Positions 1 to 12,144 are shown, counted from the first letter of the stretch. The stretch: 64,000 nt of DNA from Didymella arachidicola (GCA_016630955.3 CM049988.1:248001-312000); one strand, 5' to 3'. Notes: generated from the letters alone by a model not told the origin. Numbers and translations: made by a program.

Positions 1-500
1 AGAACGTAAGTCCGCTGCAACAGGTTTCAAATATCTACCGTACTAACGGAGCATCGGCAGCAATGCGAATGCCAGAACGCAGCGATGTCGGCGTGTTATA
101 CCAAAGCCAACGGTGGCTGTCCCAAACCAAAATATCAGGTGAGTAATTATCGGGAGACCTTGCGAACACATACTCAACGCCAGAATTCACAGAAATGTTG
201 AAAAGGTCTTGGAGCGGATGGAACGCTGGCGATGCAGGTGTAACTTTGAGGAAGGAATAAGCAAGGGCAGTAATCTTGTCTGGACAGTCTAGAATCAACA
301 ATGAGCAAAGTGTTACCGACATACACCCACGAAACTATTGATGAAAGATACATGTATACCGCTTGGCTGGCAGTACCTTGCAGCAAGAGGGCACTGCATG
401 ACTCCACCTCAGACACCTCCGTCATATACGCACATAGCAACCAGAGCTGTGGGACGAGGCCGCTGCGATTTCCAATTTACCTCTGTTGTGCGCCCGGAAC
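1..500 (-). CDS. Possible 3' part of an unidentified gene running off the left edge
   Basis: Weakly supported. On the minus strand an open stretch from about 440 down to 377 can be spliced (donor GTACTG, acceptor TTCTAG at 291-289) to a second open stretch from 288 to about 36, giving continuous protein-like sequence through the junction. A further donor-like GTACGG lies where the second stretch would end, so the gene could continue beyond the window. I recognise no family, and the start is not resolved. It may be a spurious reading frame. Confidence 0.25.
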
Positions 501-651
501 GCATGTGTTAGCGAGCTGACCGAGATGGTTCGCTTCGACGCCCGTAATTCAATATACACTCAGTGGCGTTCAGCTGTCTTTCTAGGGTACGAGGTCAATG
601 CAAGTATCGTTGAAAGTCTCTAGTGTGTGGGACATGGTGCAGGCCCTACAA

Positions 652-931
652 GCTAGCCTTTCATGTTCGGCAATAAATGAGCAATAAGCTCGGGCCACAC
701 GGCATCATCCCGACGAATTCGCACCCACAATACAGGCCTATTTTTGACTGTTTGATTCCAGATAAATGCTGTTGCAATGTCAGATCACCCTATTACTGTG
801 CAGCAGCGTTTATTTGGAATCCAACAGTCAAAAATAGGCCTGTATTGTGGGTGTGAATCCGTCGGTTTGATGCCGATGATGCCGTGTGGCCCGAGCTTAT
901 TGCTCATTTATTGCCGAACATGAAAGCTAGC
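652..931. repeat. 280-bp foldback (long inverted repeat) element
   Basis: The left arm (about 652-775) and the right arm (about 801-931) are reverse complements of each other with scattered mismatches and one-base gaps, separated by a loop of about 25 bases. Both outer ends carry GCTAGC. The arms share GGCCTGTATTGTGGGTG-type and GGCCCGAGCTTATTGCTCA-type blocks. No coding capacity is evident. This is the structure of a foldback or MITE-like element, or of a local inverted duplication. I cannot define a target-site duplication with certainty. Confidence 0.8.
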
Positions 932-1450
932 AACGGCGGAGGCACTAGCGAGGCGTGGTCGTCCATTTTAACTTTGCCGAGTGGTATGCGGGGTAACCAT
1001 GACATGTCAAAATGTTCCGCTTTAAAGGCCCCACATATCAACCTCGTCTCTCGCTTGAGGGAAACCTCTCGCCTACTGCACCTGTGTGAAATCTCTCAGT
1101 CTCGTAGGGTGCTCAACGTAGCCCTAGTACGACGTGCGCCACGCGAAGGACGTGGCCGTTCTAGATCATACACCCTTTTAGTTCCTGGACCATCTGGGAT
1201 AGTGCGATTCTACTCGGTGATTGTACCAATTCCCAACGCAATCCATGTTTACGCCTTGATAACCACGCTTCCTTTCCCAACATGGATACCATTAACGAAG
1301 CCAGAGCATTGGACGAGCTCATCCGTCAGCTCTCGCTAAGCGGGTCATTGAGCGATTCTCTCGATCTGGTGAATAGACAGATATAAGCCGTGCTCTTGAT
1401 GACTTACGCTCGTGTCTGTCCACACCAGCTGAGCCTGACATCGCAGAATC
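932..1450. other. Promoter region upstream of the agd3-like gene
   Basis: No convincing gene. The 151-codon open frame that begins inside the foldback arm has no recognisable features. The stretch probably holds the promoter and 5' leader of the deacetylase gene that starts at 1451. Confidence 0.4.
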
Positions 1451-3845
1451 ATGGCTGCTATCCATTCTATTTGTTCCCATGTCTGTTGCTATGCTTTCCT
1501 TCTCATGACATGGATGGCGATAGCGGCGGATGCGCTCAGCATGTCCAACACCATACTAGTCTTTGCTAGAGACACTGCATCAGGCTATTCGGCAACATCT
1601 GGGCTCAATGGCTATGGTATACCTTACCAACTCGTCCTTGTCCCTCAATCTGGCGTTACCTTGCCTGCACTCACTTCCTCTTCCACCGAAGGGAACTATG
1701 GGGGCTTTGTGGTGCTAAGCGAAGTCGCGTATGATTACGGTGGCAGCTGGAACAGCGCCTTGACGGCGGCACAGTGGCAGCAACTCTACGACTATCAAAC
1801 TACATTTGGTGCACGAATGGTTCGACTCGATGTGTTCCCAGGACCTGATTTCGGTAAGTTCTTTACAGCCTCGACACTCAAACTATCTGCAATCGAACCT
1901 CGATCGACTAACATTCTGGTCAGGTACAACTACAGCAATTAGTGGGGCTGGCTGTTGCGATGCCGGGGTTGAGCAGATTGTGAGCATCAGCGATGCTGCA
2001 AGTTTCGCCACCGCTAATCTGAAAGTGTACGTTGAAGTCGTCAAACCCTGCTTGTGTGAATGGAAAACTGACGCAACAACGACAGCGGGGCCACAATCAG
2101 CACACAAGGCTTATGGCATTATCCTGCAACGATCGTGAACTCCACTATAGCAACTGAAGTTGCCCAATTTGCCCCAGGAGGATCCTTCACAACGAAAACA
2201 ACCGCAGCGATCGTTAATAACTTCGGTCGGCGTCAGCAAATGGTGTGGTTTACTAGCTGGGCTACCGACTGGGCGCCAACATCAAACTTCCTTCAACACG
2301 CTTACATTCACTGGCTTACACGCGGTCTTTGTAAGTCAAGGGACAGAGACCACTCGTCTGATGTCAATCATGGCTAACAAGCAGTTTCAGTCATTGGTCG
2401 CCGTCGCATTTATCTAAATACGCAAGTCGACGATGTGCACCTCGAGACAGACCTCTATCAGCCGGCCAATAAATTGTTTAGGGTTCGACCCGGCGATCTT
2501 CAAGCTCATGTGTCGTGGATGCAGGATATCAACTCGCGGATGCCGCCTGGATCAAACTATTTCATCGAACTTGCCCACAACGGAAATGGTGATATTGAGG
2601 CTGCTGTAACAGCCAACGGCAATGCCGGCGCCAAGATCTGCACGCCCAACACTGCCATTGAGTATCCAGAACCACCGGACACGCCACTTGAGTTTCAGAA
2701 GCTACTCGGGAGTGGTACAAGTATCTGGCCCGATACTCCGACGCTATATGGGTGGAGCCGGACATGTGCCAGACTCGACCCTCTTGCATCATGGATTACG
2801 ACCCCAGCTAATAGAGATGCGTTCGCCCATGTTTCTCACACATTCACGCATCAGAATGTGAATAATGCTACTTACAGTGATGCTTCGAAGGACATCTCTT
2901 TCAACGTTGCCTGGATGCAGCAGGCAAGCATATCGGGTGCACAACGTTTTTCCGGAAAGGGTATCATCCCCCCAGCAATCACTGGAATGCACAACAGTGA
3001 CGCAATCAAAGCATGGATGGATAATGGCATCACAAGTGTGGTTGGTGATAACGTGAGTTGACCAAGATCATGGGAGCAACCCAAGAGCTAAACATCGTAT
3101 TTAGACGCGCCCGGTTTTAATGAACCAACAGAACGAATTTTGGCCACTGATAAGCGATGTTCCTTCGAACGGCTATGCAGGCTTGCAGATAATACCGCGC
3201 TGGGCTACCACAATCTACTACAACTGCGATTTACCAGACTGTACGACGCAGGAGTGGATCAACACTTCTGGAGGAAGTGGAGACTTTAACGCTCTTCTTT
3301 CCAACGCACGTATGACAAACACACGTCATCTGCTGGGGCTGCATCAGGACCCATTTATGTTCCATCAGGCAAACATGCGCCAGTTGGATGTTCCAAGCTT
3401 CAGTGTGGGGCCTAAGTCCGGCAGCCTGTCCCTACTAATGATCTGGGCGGAGTCTATTGTCCAGGAGATGACCCGCCTCACAAGCTGGCCTATTCTATCT
3501 CTCAAACATGATGACATTGCGTAAGTACTAAACATAAAGCTCAGCTGTTGAACTCACCCTAACCAAAACACAAGGACACAATTCATGAATCGTATGGCTC
3601 GCGATCAATGCCAACCAAATCTGTCCTACACTTTCTCAAATGACGGTAACTCCATCACTGGAGTCACCGTCAGTGCGAATAGCAACACCTGCAGTGTGCC
3701 TATTCCAGTGACCTTTCCCGGGTCGGCAACAACTGCAGCCACAGGCACCACTCAGGAGAAAATAGGCGGCGACCCACTAACTATTTGGACCACCTTAAGC
3801 GGGTCGTCTGTTTCGTTCCAACTCGGAACGCCAGTCGCTGTTTAG
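1451..3845 (+). CDS. agd3: Secreted exopolysaccharide (GAG-type) deacetylase, CE18 family
   Basis: Six exons (1451-1853, 1924-2026, 2086-2330, 2391-3052, 3105-3520, 3575-3845) join in frame to a 699-residue protein with no internal stop. Residues 1-28 form a signal peptide. Residues 264-265 (VDD) and the SHTFTH motif (H400, H404) fit the catalytic Asp, metal Asp and two metal-binding His of a NodB-like polysaccharide deacetylase. The GDNTRP and QNEFWPL blocks match my memory of Agd3 from Aspergillus fumigatus, which partly de-N-acetylates galactosaminogalactan outside the cell and makes it cationic and adhesive. The neighbours are sph3- and ega3-like genes, as in the Aspergillus GAG cluster; it lies tail to tail with the former. 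Family and partner genes are well supported; the substrate is inferred from them. Confidence 0.88.
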
Positions 3846-4082
3846 ATCCTTTTCTTACTGCTTCAGCCCTGTTACAGCACAATCTGTTTGCTTCCCAGGC
3901 CAACTGCACTTTTCCGCAGCTAGCGCTGATTCATCAGCGTTTTGGTCTCTAGCTTCTCACGTAGTACAATCCATCAAATGTAGTATTTGCTAATTCCATG
4001 GATAGTAAAGATCAGAAAGCCAAATTGCAGCTCTTTACCTAACCCTAGGTTCATTAATTATTTTGGGGTCCACCTGACATAG

Positions 4083-4847
4083 CTAATCTTCTTTGTTCGC
4101 CAGCGCTGCCACAAACTCCAGCCAGAGCGAGGAGAAGCTCGTGTAGTTCGAGTCGGCTGTGATTAAGACAAAACGATAGCCTGCATCTCGCAAAGTCTTT
4201 ACGTCCAAACGGAGCTGTTCCGCCGACCCGGTGTATCCATGGATCAAAATCGAGGTCTTTGACCGTAAAGAAAACGGTATGGAGGAGATAGATTCTTGGC
4301 GCAGATAGTGGTGATAATTGTCCTCCCAGGCGCTGATAATATCTCCCTCAGCATAGAATGCGCTGTCAACAGGAACGCCTGGATTCATCCAGAAGATGCT
4401 GCCACCAGAGAATACCGTCATGGCATGTTGCCTCAAGGCCCTGACATGCTCTAGCAACGCTACACTGCTCGGTGCCTCATCCAGGAAAATCCCATCCACA
4501 TGAATGTCGAGGCTCGGATAGTGGGTCCAAGCTGCCCATGTGGAGATGTCCTTGATGATCTCATCAAAAATCCGCTTACCCCAACTCATGTGGACATAGC
4601 CGAAGAGTGTGGAATTAGTGGCCAACCTGAGGCGAGCAACTTCCGCCACATAACATGCATCTGGAACAGGACCGCCCGGGCCATTGTTGGGGTTCAAGAT
4701 AATGTAGAATTGTAGGTGAGGATTTCTTGCGATTGCGACGTGAAGTGGTTCCCAAGACCCTGGAGAAGGATAGATGTATAAAGGGACGGTGACAGCAGGT
4801 GACACGCGGGACTGTGATGACTCTCTGTATGTTCCCAGCGATGCCAT
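4083..4847 (-). CDS. sph3: Spherulin-4 family glycoside hydrolase (GH135, Sph3-like)
   Basis: The single open exon codes for 254 residues covering a whole spherulin-4 domain. Visible marks are VPLYIYPSPGSW (21-32), the NPNNGPG loop (52-58), FGYVHMSWGKR (82-92) and the strand carrying D118, D123 and E124 (HVDGIFLDE), where the family's catalytic acids lie. Sph3 of A. fumigatus cleaves GAG and is needed to make it. A possible upstream exon (4957-4889) would add 23 hydrophobic-rich residues in frame across a 41-nt intron and could act as a signal or anchor; its donor GTTTAG is unusual, so I keep the start at 4847. The gene is divergent from the ega3-like gene and convergent with agd3. The fold assignment is firm; secretion depends on the undecided start. 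Confidence 0.85.
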   Translation of the reverse strand: MASLGTYRESSQSRVSPAVTVPLYIYPSPGSWEPLHVAIARNPHLQFYIILNPNNGPGGPVPDACYVAEVARLRLATNSTLFGYVHMSWGKRIFDEIIKDISTWAAWTHYPSLDIHVDGIFLDEAPSSVALLEHVRALRQHAMTVFSGGSIFWMNPGVPVDSAFYAEGDIISAWEDNYHHYLRQESISSIPFSLRSKTSILIHGYTGSAEQLRLDVKTLRDAGYRFVLITADSNYTSFSSLWLEFVAALANKED

Positions 4848-5653
4848 CTATTCTACGCTGCTGTCAGGTCCTTCCTAGAGACCTAAACCTTCTCGGGACG
4901 CTCGTGGGTGAAGATAGTGGCGACGGGTATTGGGGCGCACAGGAAAACTAAGGCCATAGAAGCGTGAAGTTGCTTTGGTCAAAATTCGGAATGCCAGAGA
5001 GGTCGGAAAGTCATTTACGCATTCTTTGAAGAATCACTTTCTGTAAGCTGATGCTATGACTCTCCTTCATGGGACAGATGGAGTCCAGGAACGTTGTCGA
5101 CTAGAAGAGTTTTAGCCCGGACGCCACGTTGCAGCAACTTCGCGGACTCCGCATTCCTGAATTCTAGTGGGCTGTTGGGACGCGGACGTGCAAAGTAGCC
5201 CCTTCCAGCCACATATCGCATGTACATGCAGCAGCTTCGCATTAGCGCAGTCAGGTTGTCCCAAAACAGATAAATTAGCCTCGGCTTCACGATGGGCGAT
5301 GATCCATCTTCCAAGGCATTGGTGATTTGAGTAGTAACAAAAGTAAATCTCATTGCCTAGGTTGTAGTTGCTGCCGTTGGTTGGTTGTTCTTCGGCTCGC
5401 TTAGGTTGGTCGGTTTGCGATATTATCGAACGGTGACTTGATCCAATGGTAAGTGCAGCTCGCTTACTCCAAACCGAACTGCAGTTCTCATACCTGCGCG
5501 GGTTTTGACCGCACGAAAATAGTTCTCCAAGTTTCTCACCCATTTTTCCATCATCCTCCCTTGGATCCACAAAGCCTGAGCGGACAGTATCATCAATCCA
5601 ATTCATCAGGATCGCTATCGCGCCGGAACAATCCTCTCTCTTTACTTGAAACA
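4848..5653. promoter_or_regulatory. Shared divergent promoter region between sph3- and ega3-like genes
   Basis: About 0.7-0.8 kb separates the two divergent glycosidase genes, so co-regulation from one control region is likely. The part near 4889-4957 may contain a first exon of the sph3-like gene. Overlapping open frames here (for example 5112-5654 on the minus strand) show no family features and look like chance. Confidence 0.5.
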
Positions 5654-6740
5654 ATGAAGGGATCTGCCTCAGGCGGTAAAAAACTCTCGTTATTGTCCGG
5701 AAATCGTACTCTATACAGAAAAATCTTTACAGCAGTGACCATCACGATCGTGGTGCTTGGCCTGGCGCTCGGGGTTGGGCTAGGCTTGACTATCGGACAA
5801 CATGGTCGCACACTCAATGATTCGGACCCACCTGGGCCATCATATACACTACCGCCACCAGACACAGCACTTCCTTGGACACCGAAAGTAAACGACACAT
5901 GGCAGATTGCTCTGCTGCATCCACCACTTCTGGCAGCTGGTGTTGACTCAATCACACCGGATGTGGCTATCTTCGATGTCGATCTGTTTGACACAACTTC
6001 AGAGACAATTGAGACATTACACAGTCTCGATAAGAAAGTCATCTGCTATTTTAGTGCAGGCAGTTTCGAAGACTGGCGGCCGGATGCAGGAAGCTTCACA
6101 GCAGCCGACAAAGGGAAAGAGTTGGATGGATGGCCTGGTGAGACATGGTTGAACATCAACAGCGAGATTGTACGAAGCATCATGAAGAGCAGAGTGGAGT
6201 TGGCCAGTGACAAAAAGTGCGACGGTGTGGATCCCGATAACGTCGATGGATACGTAAGTCTGCGGCTTGTTTGCCAATCTTTCCCTAATACAAGTGCAGG
6301 ACAACGACAACGGACTGGGATTAACCTCAGACGATTCTATCTCCCTCGTGAGCTTTCTTTCTTCAATTGCACGCCCTCTCAACTTGACGCTCGGTCTCAA
6401 GAACGCGGGTAGGATCATCCCAGCTGTTCTACCACTTGTAGACTTCTCCGTCAACGAAGAATGCGTGCAGTATAACGAATGCGAGATGTTCCAGAAGTTT
6501 ATTGAGTCTGGTAAACCCGTGTTCCATATCGAATATTCCAATCAAGATAACGATTCTGATAGTGGGGTGCAGATGAAGTTTGTAGATGAGGCATGTGGTA
6601 AGAATGGGAGAAATAACGTCAACGGATTTAGTACAATGCTGAAAAAGAAGCAACTTGACGGTTGGGTAGAATATTGCAACTTCAAAGTTGCGACCACCCC
6701 TTTGAACGGCACTGCGGCTCTACGGGGTGGCAAAATCTGA
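5654..6740 (+). CDS. ega3: Membrane-anchored endo-alpha-1,4-galactosaminidase (GH114, Ega3-like)
   Basis: Two exons (5654-6253 and 6300-6740, 46-nt intron) give 346 residues. A short basic N-terminus is followed by one strongly hydrophobic segment at about residues 24-48, making a type II anchor with the catalytic domain outside. Family marks include DVDLFD, the strand VICYFSAGSFEDWRPD and GVDPDNVDGYDNDNG (191-205), the Asp-rich active-site stretch of GH114. Ega3 of A. fumigatus has the same anchor-plus-domain layout and cuts GAG at galactosamine-rich stretches. The start was chosen at 5654 because it sits directly before the basic stretch and anchor; an in-frame ATG at 5453 would add 67 low-complexity residues. 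It is convergent with the glycosyltransferase gene. Confidence 0.87.
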
Positions 6741-8432
6741 CTCAATAGCAATACCTTTGGCAACGCAGCTTCACTGGGCCTAACGCACTCTTCATAGTAC
6801 GCGACACAATTTACGAGATAGAAAATATCCAGTAAAGATACCTGGCGGCCCCGACAGCGTATTGTTTCTGACTGGTCTGCGAAAAGTCTTGATGCGACAT
6901 TCCTACCCGCCAGCGACGACGTGTTCTAGAGCTTATTCATCGCAATTGACACGCTCAGCCTCCATATGAAATAGGCTTGCGTTAAATGGGTAGTTGATGT
7001 ACAGCTAGTTGGTCATCGACGCAAGGACTCAACTCGCAACGACGTTAAGCACACAAATCAAACTATTAAGACATAGTCTCGTTTAAACACGAACAAAGCA
7101 TAGATTAGGACATTCTAGTGGGCTGCGGTAATGGCTTGGTACAAGTGCATCGCCACAGAGGCAATAGCAGGTGGCAAAGGACTGGGGATCTGTCATTGTT
7201 AGCCTGTCATTGGTTGGTGTCTCCAACTTAACACTAAGTGCGAATCCCAGCTGCACTAAGACGTCCGCTTGCAAGTGGATCTACCTGCGAGAGCTCCTGT
7301 TATGTACAACTCTTATCTGGCGTTCTTGAACTTCGTAAGCTACTTAGATACACGCTATCCAACCATAAGAAAATTGACTGTACCTTTAGGCGTGTCTTTG
7401 CTGCAGAGTCGATATCTTCACAATTGTGACATTCTTTGGCCATTTTTGTGCCTATCCTTGAGCGTACACTCAAAGTTGTGGATAGTGTGACGTTGACACT
7501 TTTAAGCTTGGGCGACAAGTAAAGTATTGCGAGCTTGAACAGCTCGCACAGATTAATTAGCGCATCCTAGATGCCTAATCACATAAGATGAGGTGATTAT
7601 TTAAGTTGCTATACAATAGGACATCATCTACTCTTGTTAGTGTCTAACATGTTCTACATTATAAACCCACGCAAGCGGCGTTTCATGTTATGACCCAGGA
7701 CGTTCCTAGCTATTAAAGACTAGGAGGCAGGATAATGTAGTTTAGGGTAGTATAAAGACTAAAGCTAGACGCTCAAGACACTATACGGCAATAGGCTTGA
7801 CCGCTTGCGTTCTTGATCACTGGAGAGAGCGCTTGTGTGCTTGGCTGGAAGAGAACAAGGCTACCTAATCTGGACAAAAGTTTAAGGAGAAAATACCTAT
7901 AGGGTGGCTAAGAGATAAAGATAAATCTGCACTCATGACCTAACCTAATCTAACAGCTCTTTTACATATGGAATGTAATCAAAGTACAGTACAGCTTCAA
8001 CTGGAGGTGACAATGTTGAGTTAACCACCACCTTTGATGAGTGTACGCTGGTGTATTGCGTTACGAGGTCAGAGACTGAGACTGGAAGCAGAACTCATGC
8101 CATGTTCCGTTGTGCGAGTGACATCGGAGCTCATCCGACCTTCATGCGCATGACGATGCTGCAGATTATGGATGTACCCTCGATGCATGCACTGCTATCC
8201 AAACGTACCTCTAAGTGTTCGTTCTTGTCAGTACCTCACCTCAAGTAGGTTGTTTTATAAACACTGGCAGGACTGTTACATCATGCTTGCACGTATCTAT
8301 CACTCACTGACAATGTAGCGTTGCAGCATTTGGGAGGCCTCATACACGGGTGCCGATTGTGTGTCGCGCGAAAAGCTTTCCTTGGTGGATGAATAGAATT
8401 AAAATTGCAATGCAGTAAAGCCCCCTTCTCTA
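6741..8432. other. Intergenic region, no gene seen
   Basis: About 1.7 kb between the ega3-like gene and the glycosyltransferase gene, holding both 3' ends. Open frames are short and carry no recognised features. The AT-rich part around 7560-7990 has the look of old mutated repeat DNA, but I found no inverted ends or transposase motif to prove it. Confidence 0.4.
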
Positions 8433-10896
8433 TCAAATAAAGAAAGACCCTATAAAGAAGATCGTGGTGTATGCGGTGAGCAGAGAATATTGTAACTCAT
8501 GCAGTGCGTTGCTTTTCTCCCATTGCAGCTTCTTCGAGCCCTCTGTTGGATAGGCGACTCCTGTTCTTGGATCCCTGTGCAACAGCTCTTCTCGATCCGG
8601 CATGTTGGGTGGCCAGATGGCATAGTGTATAGGAGCCCAGCATGCGCTAAGTGCGACAAGCCATAATAGTGGTGGCCAACAAGCATGCGTTAACATGTAC
8701 AGCAACGTCTGCTTTGCTGAACTGTTGTTAATAATAATGCCTCTTATAGTTGACACAGCAACAGCAATAACACAAAACAGGATATAAAGCACGTGCAGGA
8801 ATACCCCAGAGCTGAAGATTATGACTCGTACGCGGCGGAAAAGGCCTGCACGATGGACAGGATCGCGCTCATTAAGTTCTGATCGCTGAGAACCAGACGA
8901 AGAAAAGGCGGCGGTCTTGCCACCCAGAAACTGTGGCAGCAAAAACGACCTGACTATTGTGATGGCGTGGTCTGCTTTCAGTCAGAACGGTTGTCAATGC
9001 ACATCCAGTCTGCGTGTACTTACAAGGTGCCATCCACATCATGGCCCCCGCGTCCCTTTGACCAAGCCGGTAGCCGGCAGGGAGAGTCATGACCCACTCG
9101 TTGAGCCGATTGGCGATAAGTGCGACAAAGCACAACCTCACTAGAAGTCGAAGTTGGTCGTTGTTTGCGTATGCGATCAATGTACCCCCAGAGACCAAGA
9201 CGATCGGCATGGTAAGGAGCGATGCCGTTAGAAAAATTGTAAAAAGAGAAGAGATCGTATATACGAAGCCCGAGAGACGTTGGAAAAGAGTCATGTGCTT
9301 GACAAGTGGTCCCCAGAGACAGAAGTTCAGTTTAAAGGAAGTCTGAACTGTGCCTATTGTCTGTGTCGGAAGAGATTAGCAGCGAGTAACTTTCATTCCA
9401 AGATGTGGTGCTCACCCAGCGAGTGCGTTGTTTGATGTGCCCCCCGAAAGAGTCAGGCACAGTCCCGTACTGGAGGGGCTCGTGAACGTAAGCGGTCTTC
9501 CAGCCTGCTCCAAGGAGAACGCTAGAGCAGCAGACGTCTTCGGCTAGTGAGCCCGTTGGAAAACCTCCAATGCCATCAATGGCAGCTCGACGAATAACGT
9601 AACCCGAACCGGTGCACCACTGCCGATATCAGTAAACAGACGTGGGACAAGCGATAATGTCGGCTTACTGCGACGCCAGCGGCGTCCTTAACAGGTTCAG
9701 AGATGTGTACAAACGAATCCAGGCTTTGCATAAGCGGGTCGTTTTTTGGAAGGTTGTAGAACAACTGGGAGAGTCAGTAGCACTCTTGAGCTCCGCAAAG
9801 CTGTATACGCACCTGTGGTGGACATGCTAGAGCAAGCTGAGGCTCTATAACTAAGTGAGCTACCACCGCACGAAGCCAACTAGGTTCCGGAATCATGTCG
9901 GCATCAAGAGCAGCAATGTACGCCGAAGCTCCACCGGGCAGGCTGCTCACAAATTTCAAGCCGTGATTCAAGTTCCCAGCCTTGAAGTGATACGGAACGC
10001 CCTTTACTTTCTGGCGAGCAGTATAATGAACGTTTGGATACAGCATGGATAATTCAGCGATGGCAGTCTCTAGTTCTGGATCAGCTCCGTCATCAAGAAC
10101 AATGACACGGAAGCTTTGAGATGGCCAGTCTACGACAGCTGCTGCGCGCACAGTGTCTTTAATGATTTGGACATCTTCCTTGCAGCAGGTAATGAAGACG
10201 TCCACAGTTGGGGTGTTGTCTCCGACCACGCGTAATTTCTCCCGCGACCGGCCTTTAACAAGGAAACACTGCCAAAACTGATGGCACAGCATGGGTACTG
10301 TTGTAAGGGTCAACATCCGTAGATACCAAGGGAAGTGTGTTGCTCTCCACTTACATGCTACGCCCATCTCGACGGCGATGAAAGTCCACGCCATAGCGAA
10401 CACTCTTCCAGCTGCATCTTGTGCAGCAAGAGTGTACTTGATCCTGAACAGGAAGTAGGCCCAGTAGGCTGAAACTGCGACAAGAGAAAAGACCGGAGTG
10501 CACTTGTTGATGCGCCGCTTCCACAGGGGCAAATGTTCAACATCATCTCTCTCGTCTAATCTCTCGACTAGACAGATCCGTTGGACGTCGACATCAGAAG
10601 CCTTTTCCGAATGACTCTGGACGAAACTCGATGCCTTACCGTCCCGTTAGCTTGAGCTGAAACACTTGGATTTAGTGCTCTTAGCATCCGGGACTTACCT
10701 TTGAAGAGTAGCGACCCGTATAAGTACCCAAGAGTTCAGTGCTCGTGGCATCGCTTTGGGTGATGGGAGTCCCATACACGGTTGTTGAGCCGTATCTCGG
10801 CTCAATGTTGCCACAATAGGCGCAATTGTTCGACAGCGTTGAAGCACGAGAAGACTCGGAACGCTGATAGGCTGGTCGAGGGGCGAGAATAGCCAT
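8433..10896 (-). CDS. Processive membrane glycosyltransferase, GT2 (cellulose/chitin/hyaluronan-synthase-like)
   Basis: Six exons (10896-10699, 10634-9813, 9764-9669, 9619-9416, 9360-9024, 8953-8433) splice in frame to 725 residues. N-terminal membrane segments (about 112-130 and 140-190) precede the GT-A domain with D247-D248 (LDDG), the D310-A-D312 metal motif, E399-D400 and Q436-R-T-R-W440, the full D,D,D,QxxRW set of processive beta-glycosyltransferases. Several membrane spans follow. Such enzymes add sugars from a nucleotide donor and push the chain across the plasma membrane. Its place beside the deacetylase and two GAG hydrolases makes it the likely polymerase of the cluster. In A. fumigatus that job is assigned to Gtb3; whether this protein is its orthologue or a different family is not settled here. 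An apparent break near 9670 is simply a 49-nt intron. Confidence 0.87.
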
Positions 10897-12144
10897 GTCT
10901 CCCGCACTGGGGATAATTTAGAGAAGGTAAGAAGCTTGGTTTTCCTGTCCGGAATGGTTTCGTAGTACTTCAGGGAGATAAAGCGAGCGCTCCTTCACCA
11001 GAAAACACAGAACTCGACGTGACTTTTAAAAATGCGCGCGAAAGACTTCATATACTCCGCTGACATCACACTGGAGCTGCAGTACACGTAACAAGCCTTT
11101 GCAGTTGCAAAGCATCTGGGTGCATCGAGATCAATGCGATTTGCTTCAAGGAACTAAAGAAAACGACCATTGAGCGGTCTTACACGGCCGAGATTGCAAG
11201 CTACCCGATTAATTTTTGCATTCTAAAGGCACTTATTTGGCGAGCCATGCGACTACTAAAGGACACCGCACTACTGTTAAAGACAAGCATACAGCGTACG
11301 TGCGATGCACTAACGTACAAAGACTGGGGCTCAGCGTTGGTGGGTTGTTGCTCGCCGGTTGGCTAGAACAGACTTTGTCACATCTGCTAGAAAGGTTGCC
11401 ACTTCCGTACATTGTTTGGCGAGGCTCTCGTAGCATTAGGTTAGCTTCGTGCTAGCGAACCATTAATGCGAAAAAGCTAAAGCTAGGTGCGCCAGTTGCA
11501 GAACGTTCTTGCTGCGTTAAGGATGATGCGTCTGGAATTGTCTATTGCAGCGGAACACTACAAGAAAAGGATAATCGCGGCGGCGAAAGGAGTCGCATAA
11601 TCTTTAGTACGGACACGTCTTAGCCAAGATTCAACTTGACAGTGGCACGCAATGAGGCTGGGGTAGGTGCGGTGTCTAGCGCTGGCGTTTACAGCTCGCA
11701 GACCTTACAAGCACTCTTGCAGCATTCTTAAACGCCTAAACTCGTGCTTGCGCTCTAGGAGCTGCAAACACAGTCGACAATTGTCTGTGATGAAGCTTTG
11801 CAGTCTGTTCTTAACAACATATCTGCCGGACAAGAACAGACAAGTCTGCGTTATTCTGGAAGGAATTATCTGAACGAAGCACACACTACACCCTTTGCAG
11901 ACTTTGAACAGCCTGCTAGGTCGTTACTTAAAACGGGCTTAGGATAAGCTGCACGTTCATGGTATGAACAGGCTAAGACAGTGATAGAGCAGAGATTGCT
12001 GGACGGGAGTAGACCAATCAAGATTGCAGCGCACAAGTCTCCGATAGCAACTGCACACAAGCTGTGCTGGCAATTTGCAGCGGAAAAAAGGTTAAAAGTT
12101 CAGTTGCCACCGATCTAGACTCTGTCTCAGTACATCCTCGCCAC
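10897..12144. other. Intergenic region, possibly holding decayed sequence
   Basis: The first few hundred bases are the promoter of the GT2 gene. From about 11600 to 12060 a protein-like reading on the plus strand can be followed across stop codons, which suggests a dead gene or old element, but I cannot name a family. Confidence 0.3.

Noticed and set aside
9576..9764. Apparent frameshift in the GT2 gene
   Set aside because: A 49-nt GT-AG intron (9668-9620) restores the frame and yields WCTGSGYV, so the gene is intact.
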